Part shown: piece by piece, positions 27,670 to 36,966 of the stretch
Position numbering within the stretch: the stretch's first letter is position 1
How the letters are laid out: each line of letters opens with the position of its first letter
NCBI GenBank assembly: GCA_020845705.1
Contig: JADLFH010000040.1
Location: 92,917 to 156,916 of the forward strand
Length of the DNA: 64,000 bases
Source of the DNA: Microthrixaceae bacterium
GTDB taxonomy: Bacteria > Actinomycetota > Acidimicrobiia > Acidimicrobiales > Microtrichaceae
Direction of reading: 5' to 3'
Notes under the pieces: model-generated
Told to the model about the DNA's origin: nothing
The model's input: the letters and a program-made list of their open reading frames with translations, nothing else
The model's database searches: none
Program-made: the position numbers and the translations under genes

Positions 27670-30059
27670 TCGATGGTCACGGAGCCACACGTGAGCAACG
27701 AGTTGGGCTGGGACCCGAGGGCATCGAGAGCGAACACACACACCTCGTGCGTGCCGACAGGAAGCGTTGGAGAGCGCCACCTGAAGCCGTGTGCAGCCCC
27801 GTAGCCGGCGAATGCCGCTCCAACATCGAGGCGTGGGTCGTCGGCCCAGCCCGCGTTCGCGCCGACACCATCGACATACACGTGGATCTCGGTGCTCGCG
27901 GCGGTGTCCGGATCGATTGCCCAACCCTCGACAACCACCCGGCGCCCGCTGCGCGCGATCGCGTCCACCCACCCGATGGGTGGCCCCGACGGTGTCCCAA
28001 CGCGCCGGCACGCGAGCAGGCGGTTGGGGTCGCCTGTCACGTCGATGGCGAAGACACACACCTCATGTCCTCCGGGCGACAGTCCGCTGCGGGAGGCCGC
28101 GAACCCGTGGCGTGGCCCGTACCCCGGGTGCTGGGCGGCCACGTCGGGGCGATCCACCGTGGTCGGCCCCAGGTCCACACCCACCCCGTCCACGTACAGG
28201 TGGATCGGGATCGCGCTCGACACGTCGGGGTCCACCGCCCAGCCACCGACATCGAGGGTGCCGTCCGGTCCGGGCTCGATCCTTTCCACGTTGCCGATGG
28301 GAGCGCCTCGGGGCGGCAGCAGGTCGCGACATCCCAACAGGGCGTTGGTGCCCGGGCCTTCGTTGATCGCGAACACGCACACACGATGCGGCGCGTCGCT
28401 CACCTGCGTCGTCCAACTGAACCCGTGACCAAGGCCCGACAACGGGAACGGCCCTACCAGATCACCACGCTCCTCGGACGTGCGGCCCAGGTTCGTGCCT
28501 ACGCCATCGACGTACACGTGGGTCTCCAGTGGATCGCGGACATCAGGGTCCACCGACCAGCCGCGTACCGTGAGCTGCCCATCGGGTCCGAGACCAGCGA
28601 TGTCGATCATGCCGGTCGGCGCGCCAGTGGGAACCGTGACGTCGCTACATCGCAGGAGCCGATTCGACCCTGGACCCTGGTTGATCGCGAAGACGCACAG
28701 CCGATGCAGCCCCGGCGACTGGCCCTCGAACACATGGCTGAACCCATGGGCGGCACCCGTTCGTGGAAACGTGGCAGCCAGATCGGGGCGGTCGTCGGAC
28801 GCCGGGCCGAGGTTGTGGCCGACGCCGTCCAGGTAGGCGTGGATCTCCACCGACGCAGAGGTGTTCGGGTCGATCGCCCAGCCCCGCAACAGGATGGCCC
28901 GGGACCCTCCCGCCGTGTCGACGACACCGGCCGGCGACGACGCCTCCGGGTAGCGCAACGCCACCAGCGCCCGAAGCTCCTCGATCTTCGCTGCCAGCGC
29001 GGCGCCCGGACACGCCGTCGAGCCCACATCGCGGTGGCGGACCACTCGGGGGAAGTTGCGGGTGACCCCCGCGGGGATCGTGGGGCTGCCGTTCGACGTG
29101 TAGTCCACAGAGGACGCCGGATCCACGCCGTAGTTCGCGAACTTCCAGGCGATCACCTCGGCGACGCCGCGCATCGACTCGGCGGTCGGCGAGGCGGCCG
29201 AGAAGTCGCCCAGGACCATGATCCCCACGTTGGCGGTGTTGAACCCCTCGGAGTGGGCGCCAACCGACAGCCGGTCGATGCTGCCGTCACGCCCCTCCCA
29301 GATTCGCCCGAAGCGATCGACGACCAGGTTGTACCCAAGATCCGACCACCCTCGGCCTGCCATGTGGAAGGCCTGCAACGATCTCAGGATCCCCGCCACG
29401 TCAGCGGGCCCGTAGGCGTTCGCCGTGGCGGAGTGGTGGACGACGGCCATCTTCAGCTCTGACGCTTCGCCGATCTGCGCGGAGGGTGCCCGGGCACCCC
29501 ACTCTGCTCGGGATCGGATCGCGGGCTGGTTCAGTGTGCCTGCGCCCGCCGTCGGGGCATCGAGGTTGACCCGACCGCCGGTCGGTCGCACGAGCAGCAC
29601 ATCCGCGTCGGGTCGCGAGCCGGCGGGGAGCCTCACCTGATACCCCGTCGCCTCCCCAACCCAGATCGGATCGGTGACCACCTCGACGCTTTCGTCATCC
29701 GAGGCGATCGGCGGGGCGGCTTCGGTGCTGTCGGGATCAGGACCGTGGCCCTCGTCGACCTCGAGGTCGCGCCATTCCGACCATCCTGCCGAGCCCTTCC
29801 AACGGACCGAGATCGGACCGGGCACCGATCCGGCGGCGACGCTCACCCCGAGCGTGTTGAACGAAGTAGTGGAGACAGGTCCCGAGTCGAGCCCGGCCGA
29901 CCTCTCCGTCGTTGAGGGGAAGCGGAGACGCTCGCGGACCACCCCCTGGTCGGCAACCCAGCTCAGGCTCGGAGCCACGACCGCGAGGAGGCATCCCCCG
30001 ATGACCGCGGCGGCCGCCAGCACCGCTGTGCGCCGCGGGGGCCGATCAGCGGGCGACAT
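27666..30059 (-). CDS. Secreted PGRP-type N-acetylmuramoyl-L-alanine amidase with four C-terminal repeats
   Basis: A 797-residue exported protein. A signal or anchor helix lies at 11-30. The amidase_2/PGRP domain is at about 175-360: zinc ligands are likely His in AVVHHSA (about 208), His342 and Cys350 in VRHRDVGSTACPG, with GYNLVVDRFGRIWEGR between. Four repeats of about 103 residues follow (about 383-485, 486-588, 589-693, 694-797), each with GWxxDPD, HxYxDGVG, HGF and HxxCVFAI blocks. They look like wall-binding or adhesive modules. The enzyme would cut the muramyl-Ala bond of peptidoglycan. It overlaps the upstream membrane-protein gene by 14 bases. Confidence 0.9.
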   Translation of the reverse strand: MSPADRPPRRTAVLAAAAVIGGCLLAVVAPSLSWVADQGVVRERLRFPSTTERSAGLDSGPVSTTSFNTLGVSVAAGSVPGPISVRWKGSAGWSEWRDLEVDEGHGPDPDSTEAAPPIASDDESVEVVTDPIWVGEATGYQVRLPAGSRPDADVLLVRPTGGRVNLDAPTAGAGTLNQPAIRSRAEWGARAPSAQIGEASELKMAVVHHSATANAYGPADVAGILRSLQAFHMAGRGWSDLGYNLVVDRFGRIWEGRDGSIDRLSVGAHSEGFNTANVGIMVLGDFSAASPTAESMRGVAEVIAWKFANYGVDPASSVDYTSNGSPTIPAGVTRNFPRVVRHRDVGSTACPGAALAAKIEELRALVALRYPEASSPAGVVDTAGGSRAILLRGWAIDPNTSASVEIHAYLDGVGHNLGPASDDRPDLAATFPRTGAAHGFSHVFEGQSPGLHRLCVFAINQGPGSNRLLRCSDVTVPTGAPTGMIDIAGLGPDGQLTVRGWSVDPDVRDPLETHVYVDGVGTNLGRTSEERGDLVGPFPLSGLGHGFSWTTQVSDAPHRVCVFAINEGPGTNALLGCRDLLPPRGAPIGNVERIEPGPDGTLDVGGWAVDPDVSSAIPIHLYVDGVGVDLGPTTVDRPDVAAQHPGYGPRHGFAASRSGLSPGGHEVCVFAIDVTGDPNRLLACRRVGTPSGPPIGWVDAIARSGRRVVVEGWAIDPDTAASTEIHVYVDGVGANAGWADDPRLDVGAAFAGYGAAHGFRWRSPTLPVGTHEVCVFALDALGSQPNSLLTCGSVTIE

Positions 30060-31347
30060 CGGAGTCGACCACCACCTGCCACGGAGCCACGCCGGGATCC
30101 ACCGGCGGGTTGAGCGGTATGACGCAGCGGTCCTCGATGCGCCGCTCGACGCAATCCGCTCCGGGTCCCCACTTGAGGACCGGCCTCGGCGTGATCGGGA
30201 AGTCCAAGGGCCGCGCCACCACGATCCACACCAACAGCACGCACTTGGAGGCGGCGATGATCCGACGGGAGGGTCGAGCCGAGATCAGGCCGATCAGCAA
30301 GGCCGCCGCCGGGATGGCCGTGTAACGCTCGGGGAGCAGCGGCGCAGCGGGCCCGAGGCTCATGAAACCGGCTAGACAACTCGCCGCGGCCACGCCGACG
30401 AGCAGGATCGAGGTGGACGGGCGGTGACCGCCGATCAGCACCACCGCGGCGATGAGGCCGGCGATGACGATCAGCACCTGTGCGGCGAGAGGGAAGCCGG
30501 CCAACAGGTTCGCGGGTCGATCGACGTAAGGGCCCGACAACACGAACGGCCCGAGTGTGCGCTCGACGCTCCAGCGGACCAGGGTGACCGGCCAGGGCAG
30601 ATCGCCGCCGTCCAGCGACCGCTCGGCGTGGATCAACACCCATCCCTGGATGCCTGCAGCTGCCCACCACACCGCCGCGATCACGAGGGAGTGGATCGAG
30701 CGGGTGCGCCACCAGCGGAACACCACGAACGGGGCGAGTACCACACCGTTTGCCCCGCTCAGCACCAACAGGGCCACCGCCGCCGCCTCCGACACCTTCC
30801 CCACCGTCGTCGAGGGGTCGTCCAACAGGATGGTTAGCAGCAGGCCGATACCGCACCACCAGATCACGTTCGTGAGCGTGGCGTGCAGCTCGGCCACCCG
30901 GGGCAGGCAGATCAGCCCCACGAACACGGCGATGCGGGAGACCCAGGTGGGCAGCAGCCACGAGGAGCGTCGACTCAACACCAGCGAACAGCAGGCCACT
31001 GTGATGACGGCGGATCCGAGCGCGTACACCACGGGTGTCCACCGGAACGGCAGCCAGCTCGCGACCATCGCCAACAGGCGTGGCGAGATGTGGAGGTAAC
31101 CGGCGTAGGAGTCGTTGACAGCCCTCCAGCCACGCTCGAGGCTCTGGCTCAGGAAGATGGTGCCGTCCTCGGCCCACAACGACGCAGAGGAGATCGCCGA
31201 GGGACGGCGCAGCAGGTACAACCCCACGCCGAGGGCGACCGCCACTGCGGTGCGGCGTTGCGGCGACCCTGGCGGCACCCAGTCCCGCCACAACGCAACC
31301 GTCTCGGCCACGCGACGGCCGGTCCCCCCGGCCTCTGGCTCCTCCAC
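30046..31347 (-). CDS. Polytopic membrane protein, GT-C-like, function unknown
   Basis: A protein of about 433 residues with roughly ten membrane helices. Early in the chain LWAEDGTIFL carries an acidic pair in the first outer loop, a position used by GT-C glycosyltransferases; the C-terminal soluble part has Cys pairs (GADCVERRIEDRCVIP). A role as a polyprenyl-sugar-dependent transferase is inferred. The start is uncertain: GTG 31347 is chosen, but the frame is open to 31488, and the acidic stretch in between may be coded, for example from the stop of the epimerase gene at 31410. It is in line with the epimerase, GT2 and dehydrogenase genes. Confidence 0.65.
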   Translation of the reverse strand: MEEPEAGGTGRRVAETVALWRDWVPPGSPQRRTAVAVALGVGLYLLRRPSAISSASLWAEDGTIFLSQSLERGWRAVNDSYAGYLHISPRLLAMVASWLPFRWTPVVYALGSAVITVACCSLVLSRRSSWLLPTWVSRIAVFVGLICLPRVAELHATLTNVIWWCGIGLLLTILLDDPSTTVGKVSEAAAVALLVLSGANGVVLAPFVVFRWWRTRSIHSLVIAAVWWAAAGIQGWVLIHAERSLDGGDLPWPVTLVRWSVERTLGPFVLSGPYVDRPANLLAGFPLAAQVLIVIAGLIAAVVLIGGHRPSTSILLVGVAAASCLAGFMSLGPAAPLLPERYTAIPAAALLIGLISARPSRRIIAASKCVLLVWIVVARPLDFPITPRPVLKWGPGADCVERRIEDRCVIPLNPPVDPGVAPWQVVVDSDVAR

Positions 31348-31409
31348 CGGCGCGGGGGCCGGCTCGTCGCCCGCTTCGGTCCCCGCGTCCTCGCCCGGGG
31401 ATTCCTCGT

Positions 31410-32438
31410 TCAGATGAGCCCGTCCTCGACTGCCTGGACGATCCAGGGGATGACTGCGTCGAGGGTCTGATCGAGCGTGGTGGTGCACTCGAAGCCCAGC
31501 ACGTTCTTGGCCTTCTCGACCGAAGGCACCCGCTTCTGGACGTCGTGCTCGAAGGGGTCGTCGGACACATACGCGAAGGGGACATCTGGGCCGTTGATCC
31601 GCGCCCAGATGTTCTCGGCCAGCTCCAAGACGGTGGTGGACTCAGGAGTCGAGATGTTGAAGTCCTCGTTCAGCGCGGCAGGATGGCTCATGCAACAGAC
31701 GATGCCCTTGGCGAGGTCCTCTCCGAAGGTGTAGTGCCGGATCTGGTTGCCCTCGCCGAGGATGTGGAGCGGGTTCTGCCCCTTGACGACCTTCTGGACG
31801 AGATCGGGGACGACGTGGCTCATCGCGAGCTTCACCGATCCGCTCGCCACCTCGACCTCACCAAGAGCCCGCACCTCGCCGATGCCCACGCAGTTGAACG
31901 GGCGCACGATCGTGAAGGGCAACTTGTACTGATCCCAGGCAGCCTGCGCGAAGTACTCCACTGCCAACTTCTGGAAGCCGTAGGACGACAACGGCGGTGG
32001 CACCTTGCGCTGGTCGCCTTCGACCGAGGGCCAGTGGTCGGTGGACTCGAACACCATCGAGGACGACAGGTAGGTGACCTTCTCCAGTGGCATGCCGCGG
32101 CGTCGCGCCTCGATCGCGGCGTCACAGCTGGCGCCGATGATCCGCTCGTTCTTGGCGAGCAGGTCGTAGGCGTACTCGTGGAAGTAGGAGATGCCGCCGA
32201 TCAGCGCTGCTCCGGCGATCATGTGATCGCAACCGTCCAGCAGCTCGACCATCAGGTCGGTGTCCTGGGCGTCGCCCTCGACGAAGGTGTAGTCGGGGTT
32301 GTCGTCGAAGGTGCGGATGACCCGGCCGTACTTCGAGAGGTTGTCGATGCCGACCACCTGATGGCCCTGTGAAAGCAGTTCGTTCACGACGTAACCGCCG
32401 ATGAATCCGGAGGACCCGGTGATTAGGACCTTGCTCAT
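31410..32438 (-). CDS. NAD-dependent sugar epimerase/dehydratase
   Basis: A 342-residue extended SDR. It has KVLITGSSGFIGGYVVNEL, the DNLSKYG loop, GAALIGGISYFHEY, LSSSMVFES and the YGFQK catalytic pair. The segment around AALIGGISYFH differs from GalE and RmlB, so the substrate is not clear. ATG 32438 overlaps the stop of the GT2 gene upstream (ATGA); the frame continues 34 codons further without homology. With the dehydrogenase at 33229 it may act on a nucleotide uronic acid. Confidence 0.83.
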   Translation of the reverse strand: MSKVLITGSSGFIGGYVVNELLSQGHQVVGIDNLSKYGRVIRTFDDNPDYTFVEGDAQDTDLMVELLDGCDHMIAGAALIGGISYFHEYAYDLLAKNERIIGASCDAAIEARRRGMPLEKVTYLSSSMVFESTDHWPSVEGDQRKVPPPLSSYGFQKLAVEYFAQAAWDQYKLPFTIVRPFNCVGIGEVRALGEVEVASGSVKLAMSHVVPDLVQKVVKGQNPLHILGEGNQIRHYTFGEDLAKGIVCCMSHPAALNEDFNISTPESTTVLELAENIWARINGPDVPFAYVSDDPFEHDVQKRVPSVEKAKNVLGFECTTTLDQTLDAVIPWIVQAVEDGLI

Positions 32439-33232
32439 TGGATTGGGGTTCCTTCTGTGGAGGTGCGGGCAGCGAGGCTCTCTGCACTTAGGCGGGGGCC
32501 GTACGCGAAGCGATACCAGTGCAGGTAGCGGGGCAGCCACGACGCCAGCTTGAAGTTCGAGGTGCCGATGTCGCGGTCGAGCCAGATCGTCGGGACCTCG
32601 GCCACGTACGCGCCGCAGCGACGGGCCTTGGCGACGAGTTCGATGCCGATCTCGAAACCGGCCTCGGATTCGATGCCGACCTTCTCGACCCAGTCCCGGC
32701 GGTACGCCTTGAACGAGTTGGTGGCGTCACGGGTACCGACTCGCGCGAACCAGTACAGGCTGAGCCCGGCCCCCCGCGACAGAAGCTGCTTGAACCACGG
32801 TCCGCCGACCTGGGCACCACCGGGCATGTAGCGCGACGCAGCGACGATGGTGCAGCCCCGTTCGATCAGGCGGACCATGTGCTCGATCGACTCGGGGTCG
32901 TCGGAGCCGTCCGCCATCGTAACGATCACGCAGTCGGCCTTCGCCGCGTCGAAACCTGCGCGGATCGCCTTGGCGGGACCGCGGCCGAGTTCGTTGAGGA
33001 CCCCGCGGACGCGTGGGTCACGCTCGCCGAACGCCTCGACGAACGGCACCGAGCTGTCATCGAGCGAGTCGTAGACGACCAGTACCTCGATGGGGATCGT
33101 CACGATGTCGACGATGCGCTGGAGGCATGGCACGATCGCCTCGGCCTCGTTGTAGACGGGGATGACGATCGACGCCCGCAGCTCGCGGGTCGCGGCGTCT
33201 CGAAGGTCGAGTGCTGCTGCCACGTCGGTCAC
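32435..33232 (-). CDS. GT2 glycosyltransferase, polyprenyl-phosphate sugar synthase-like
   Basis: A 265-residue GT-A protein. It shows SIVIPVYNEAEAIVPCL, the VVYDSLDDSS segment, VTMADGSDDP in the DxD place and VAASRYMPGGAQ. This resembles dolichol/polyprenyl-phosphate mannose or glucose synthases, but there is no C-terminal membrane pair. The GTG start overlaps the dehydrogenase stop and its own stop overlaps the epimerase start, so three genes are coupled. Confidence 0.85.
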   Translation of the reverse strand: MTDVAAALDLRDAATRELRASIVIPVYNEAEAIVPCLQRIVDIVTIPIEVLVVYDSLDDSSVPFVEAFGERDPRVRGVLNELGRGPAKAIRAGFDAAKADCVIVTMADGSDDPESIEHMVRLIERGCTIVAASRYMPGGAQVGGPWFKQLLSRGAGLSLYWFARVGTRDATNSFKAYRRDWVEKVGIESEAGFEIGIELVAKARRCGAYVAEVPTIWLDRDIGTSNFKLASWLPRYLHWYRFAYGPRLSAESLAARTSTEGTPIQ

Positions 33233-34425
33233 GTGGTGATCCCGTTGCCGAACACGTTCCAGACATCCACCGTCGGCTGCGTAGGTGCGAGCCGACGGTA
33301 GCGGTCGTGTGGCGCCCCCACGAAGAGCACATCGGCCCGGTCGAGCACCTCTTCGAGTGAGACGAGTTGATCGTCGGTGGTCACATACGGGTCGGTGCAG
33401 AGCACTTCACGGGAGCGGAACCGCAGGATGCGCTTCAGCTTGTAGCTGAGCGACGAGCGGGCGTCGTCGCTCTCGCCCTTGAAGGCCATCCCGAGGATGC
33501 CAACGACCTTGTCGGACAGGTCGTAGCGGTCGTCCGCCCGTGACACGAGATACAGCGGCAGTCCTTCGTTCACCAGCATCGAGGAGTGACCGAGGGTGAA
33601 GTTGTTGTTGTTGAAGGCCGCGAGCTGCATCGTGTCCTTGAAGAGACACGGCCCCGCAGCGAAGCCCGCCCCCGGCAGGTCGGCCGCACGAGGGTAGTTG
33701 TGGGTGAGCGCATTGCGTATGTGCTCGTAGTCCAGGCCGTGCTCGTTGGCCACCATGAAGAACTGGTTGGCGATCGCGAACTTGATGTAGCGGTAGGAGT
33801 TGGTGAAGAGCTTGGCGAGCTCGGCCTCTTCGGGCGCGAGGCGTACCAGGTCGTCGGCGATGCGGCCGAAGAGGGCCTCGGCCCGCCCGAAGGAGCGCTC
33901 GGTTCGAGCGGAGACGAGCTGAGGCAAGGCCCCCAGCTCGACCATTGCCTTGCCTTCGGCGATGCGTTCGGGGCAGAAGGTCACGTCCAGGTCGAGGCCG
34001 AGGCGGGCTACGAGCTGTTCGACCAGCGCGGTGACACCGGGGTAGATGGTGCTCCGCAGCACGAGGTGCTGGCCGTCGACGAGCTGGTCCGCGAACGCTT
34101 CGACTGCGGCGGGCACCGCGAACAGGTCGGGGTTGAGGTGCTCGTCGACCGGAGTGCCGATCACCACCACAACGTGTTCGGCACGGCCGATCTCGGAACG
34201 ATCCGAGGTGGCACGCAACGCCCCCGAGGCCACCACACGCCGAAGCACATCGGGGGCATCCGGTTCGTCGAAAGGCATCTCCCCGTCGTTGACCAGGTCG
34301 ACAGCCGCCTTGTTGACGTCGTAGAGCACCACCCTCGCGCCGCGATCGGCGAAGACGATGCCAAGGGGTAGGCCCACATGGCCACACCCGCCCACGATCA
34401 CCAGATCGGTCTCAAAATCGCTCAC
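33229..34425 (-). CDS. Nucleotide-sugar 6-dehydrogenase (UDP-ManNAc/UDP-glucose dehydrogenase superfamily)
   Basis: A 398-residue enzyme with DLVIVGGCGHVGLPLGIVFA at the N-terminus, VVVIGTPVDEHLNPD, STIYPGVT, CPERIAEGKA and the catalytic Cys260 in AAGPCLFKDT. The CPERIAEG and TPVDEHLNPD features place it nearer the UDP-N-acetylmannosamine dehydrogenase branch than to Ugd at 16443. GTG 34425 has a GGAGGA five bases upstream. It is the first gene of a coupled dehydrogenase-GT2-epimerase set. The actual substrate is open. Confidence 0.85.
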   Translation of the reverse strand: MSDFETDLVIVGGCGHVGLPLGIVFADRGARVVLYDVNKAAVDLVNDGEMPFDEPDAPDVLRRVVASGALRATSDRSEIGRAEHVVVVIGTPVDEHLNPDLFAVPAAVEAFADQLVDGQHLVLRSTIYPGVTALVEQLVARLGLDLDVTFCPERIAEGKAMVELGALPQLVSARTERSFGRAEALFGRIADDLVRLAPEEAELAKLFTNSYRYIKFAIANQFFMVANEHGLDYEHIRNALTHNYPRAADLPGAGFAAGPCLFKDTMQLAAFNNNNFTLGHSSMLVNEGLPLYLVSRADDRYDLSDKVVGILGMAFKGESDDARSSLSYKLKRILRFRSREVLCTDPYVTTDDQLVSLEEVLDRADVLFVGAPHDRYRRLAPTQPTVDVWNVFGNGITT

Positions 34426-34481
34426 GGATCCTCCGGCCAGACACCACGCGGACGACCGTCTCCGGCGCTCGCGAGCGGATG

Positions 34482-34487
34482 AGTCTA
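34482..34487 (-). promoter_or_regulatory. Possible -10 hexamer TAGACT of the dehydrogenase operon
   Basis: Minus-strand TAGACT lies about 56 bases upstream of GTG 34425, leaving a normal leader that holds the GGAGGA ribosome site. Confidence 0.35.
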
Positions 34488-34546
34488 GGCGAGGCACCGT
34501 CATCTCCCCAGCCTGAACCCACCCGAACGGTCGCTGAGGGGCCGGG

Positions 34547-35410
34547 TCAGTCCGCCTGCAACCGCGCCACCACCTCGGCGAGCGGTTCGCGGAAGTCCCG
34601 TAGCGGCTCGATGCCAGAGTGTCGCAGGGCGAAGTTCTCCAGCACCGAGTTCGCCGGCCGCGGCGCCATCGGTGGAGCGTCCGGCGGACGGCCGGCCTCG
34701 AACTGAGCAGTGGAGATCGGCTGGACCCGATCAGGGTCGTGGCCCGCCGCGGCCATGATCTCGCGCACGAAGCCGTACCAGCTCACCGCTCCGGCGTTGG
34801 TCACGTGGAACACCCCGGGCATGCGGGCGACACCCACGCGCACCAGCATCGCCGCGAGGTCCCCGGCGAAGGTGGGATGGCCCAGCTGATCGTCGACGAA
34901 GCTGAGCGTGTCGCGCTCCGCGGCCACCTTCAGGACCGTCTTGACCATGTTCGATCCGTGCGCGCTGCACACCCACGACGTGCGCGCCACCGTCCAGGCC
35001 GGGTCCAGCTCACGCTCGCCGCCCAGCTTCGAGCGCCCGTAGACCGACTGCGGGTTCGGTTCGTCCCACTCGAGGTAGGGCCCGTCCTTGGTCCCGTCGA
35101 ACACGTAGTCGGTCGACACGTACACCACGTGCGCCCCGACCCTGCGCGCTCCATCCGCGATGAACCGGGTCGCCAGGCAGTTCACCCGGTACGCGGTCTC
35201 TGGTTCGGACTCGCAGCGGTCGACCGCGGTGAACGCTGCGCCGTGGAACACCAGATCCGGCGCCACCGAGGTGATCGCCCCCAGAACTGCGTCGCGATCG
35301 GTGAGGTCGCAGTTGTGCAAGTCGAGACCCACCACGTCGTGGTGGCGTTCCAGCAGCGGCATCAGCTCGCTGCCGAGCTGGCCCTTGCTGCCCGTGACGA
35401 CGATGCGCAC
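34547..35410 (-). CDS. rmlD: dTDP-4-dehydrorhamnose reductase
   Basis: A 287-residue SDR enzyme that completes dTDP-L-rhamnose synthesis with NAD(P)H. It has VVTGSKGQLGSELMPLL, HGAAFTAVDRCES, STDYVFDG, the SVYGRSKLGGE active site and a PTFAGDLA segment. The start is GTG 35410, 7 bases after the rmlB stop. It is the last gene of a compact rmlA-rmlC-rmlB-rmlD run on the minus strand. Confidence 0.93.
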   Translation of the reverse strand: MRIVVTGSKGQLGSELMPLLERHHDVVGLDLHNCDLTDRDAVLGAITSVAPDLVFHGAAFTAVDRCESEPETAYRVNCLATRFIADGARRVGAHVVYVSTDYVFDGTKDGPYLEWDEPNPQSVYGRSKLGGERELDPAWTVARTSWVCSAHGSNMVKTVLKVAAERDTLSFVDDQLGHPTFAGDLAAMLVRVGVARMPGVFHVTNAGAVSWYGFVREIMAAAGHDPDRVQPISTAQFEAGRPPDAPPMAPRPANSVLENFALRHSGIEPLRDFREPLAEVVARLQAD

Positions 35411-35417
35411 CGGAGCC

Positions 35418-36392
35418 TCAGCGGTTCTTCACGCGGTCGCGGAGCGGCTTCCACCACCACTCGTTGTCGAGGTACCAGCGGATCGTCTCCGCGATGGCAT
35501 CCTCGAAACCCAACTGTGGCGCCCACCCCAGAGCAGCGACCTTCTCGGTGGCGATCGAATAGCGCCGGTCGTGGCCCTTGCGGTCCTCGACATACTCGAC
35601 AGAGGACTCGTCCTTGCCGAGGGCGTCGAGGATCACGTCGGTTATCTCACGGTTCGTGTGCTCGTTGCCGGCGCCGATGTTGTAGATCTCGCCCACCACG
35701 CCCTGCCGCAGGACCAGGTCGACCCCGCGGCAGTTGTCACGGACGAACAACCAGTCACGCACGTTCAGCCCGTCGCCGTAGAGCGGCACCCGTCCGCCCT
35801 CCAGCAACGTCGTGACGAAGTAGGGGATGAGTTTCTCGGGGAACTGGTAGGGCCCGAACTGGTTGGAGGAGCGGGTGATCACCACCGGCAGGTCGTAGGT
35901 CTCGCGGTACGCCATGGCGATGAGGTCCGAGCCCGCTTTGGCCGCCGAGTAGGGCGAACGCGGCGACAGCGGGTCTCCCTCGGTGAAGCTCCCCTCCTCG
36001 ATCGATCCGTACACCTCGTCGGTGGAGATGTGCAGGAACCGCTCCACGCCGACCTGGGCCGCGATGTCGCACAGCACGTTGGTGCCGTCGCAGTTGGTGC
36101 GTACGAACACGTCGGGGTCCAGCAGAGACCGGTCCACGTGGCTCTCCGCCGCGAAGTGCACCACCGCGTCGTGGCCCGGCAGCGCCGCGGCGACCGCCTC
36201 ACGGTCGCAGATGTTGCCGTGGACGAAGCGCAGCCGGTGGTTGCCCGCAGGGTTCAGGTCGCGCAGGTTCTCGAGGTTGCCGGCGTAGGTGAGCGCGTCG
36301 AAGACCGTGACCTCGTCGTCGGTGGTCTGCAAAACATGGTGGACGTAGTTGGATCCGATGAACCCGGCGCCGCCGGTGACGAAGAGCTTCAC
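35418..36392 (-). CDS. rmlB: dTDP-glucose 4,6-dehydratase
   Basis: A 324-residue SDR enzyme. Signatures are VTGGAGFIGSNYVHHVL, DALTYAGN, HFAAESHVDRS, STDEVYGS with the catalytic Asp/Glu, YSAAKAGSD and NQFGPYQFPEKLIP. It converts dTDP-glucose to the 4-keto-6-deoxy form. GTG 36392 overlaps the rmlC stop (GTGA) and begins at the Rossmann strand; the longer open frame has no support. Confidence 0.95.
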   Translation of the reverse strand: MKLFVTGGAGFIGSNYVHHVLQTTDDEVTVFDALTYAGNLENLRDLNPAGNHRLRFVHGNICDREAVAAALPGHDAVVHFAAESHVDRSLLDPDVFVRTNCDGTNVLCDIAAQVGVERFLHISTDEVYGSIEEGSFTEGDPLSPRSPYSAAKAGSDLIAMAYRETYDLPVVITRSSNQFGPYQFPEKLIPYFVTTLLEGGRVPLYGDGLNVRDWLFVRDNCRGVDLVLRQGVVGEIYNIGAGNEHTNREITDVILDALGKDESSVEYVEDRKGHDRRYSIATEKVAALGWAPQLGFEDAIAETIRWYLDNEWWWKPLRDRVKNR

Positions 36393-36955
36393 GGACGGAG
36401 ACGGTAGTGGGGTTGCCACATCGGCTCGATGTCTGCCCGGTGCGGGTTGTTCCGATCGCGTTCGGACAGGATCGGATCGACGACACCCCAATCCGCGTCC
36501 ACGGCCGGGTCGTCCCAGGCGACTCCGAGCTCGTCCGCGGGGTTGTAGTAGCCGTCCACCAGGTAGGTGATGGCCATGTCGCTGAGCGACGCGAAGCCGT
36601 GCGCGACGCCCGGCGGGATGAACACCCCGAGGTGGTTGTTCTCACCGCCGCCGACCTCGCCCAGGTCCAGGCACAGCGTCGCCCCGTCTGTCGGGCTGCC
36701 CTGGCGGAGGTCGTGCAGCACAACCCGGGCGTGACCGAACGGCACGTACCAGTAGTCAGCCTGGTGCAGGTGGTAGTGCAGGCCCACGAGACATCCTGCG
36801 ATGCGGTTGCCTCGGTTGCCCTGCACCATCTCGCGGCCCTGGGGGAACCACTCGCGACGGTACGTCTCGATGAAGTACCCCCGCTCGTCGCCGAAGCGCG
36901 TGGGCTCCACCAGGTACACCCCGGCTATGCGGTCGGACTCGGTGACGGTGGCCAA
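36389..36955 (-). CDS. rmlC: dTDP-4-dehydrorhamnose 3,5-epimerase-like protein
   Basis: A 188-residue cupin. RmlC features are DERGYFIETYR, the GLHYH strand (usually GLHYQ), PTDGATLCLDLG, FIPPGVAHGFASL, ITYLVDGYYNPADE and AWDDP. The Tyr and His of the active site appear present, though the GLHYQ Gln is His here. The start is TTG 36955 with GGAGG four bases upstream. Its place between rmlA and rmlB supports the call; a 3-epimerase-only variant is possible because of the substitution. Confidence 0.87.
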   Translation of the reverse strand: MATVTESDRIAGVYLVEPTRFGDERGYFIETYRREWFPQGREMVQGNRGNRIAGCLVGLHYHLHQADYWYVPFGHARVVLHDLRQGSPTDGATLCLDLGEVGGGENNHLGVFIPPGVAHGFASLSDMAITYLVDGYYNPADELGVAWDDPAVDADWGVVDPILSERDRNNPHRADIEPMWQPHYRLRP

Positions 36956-36966
36956 GGTTCCTCCAG

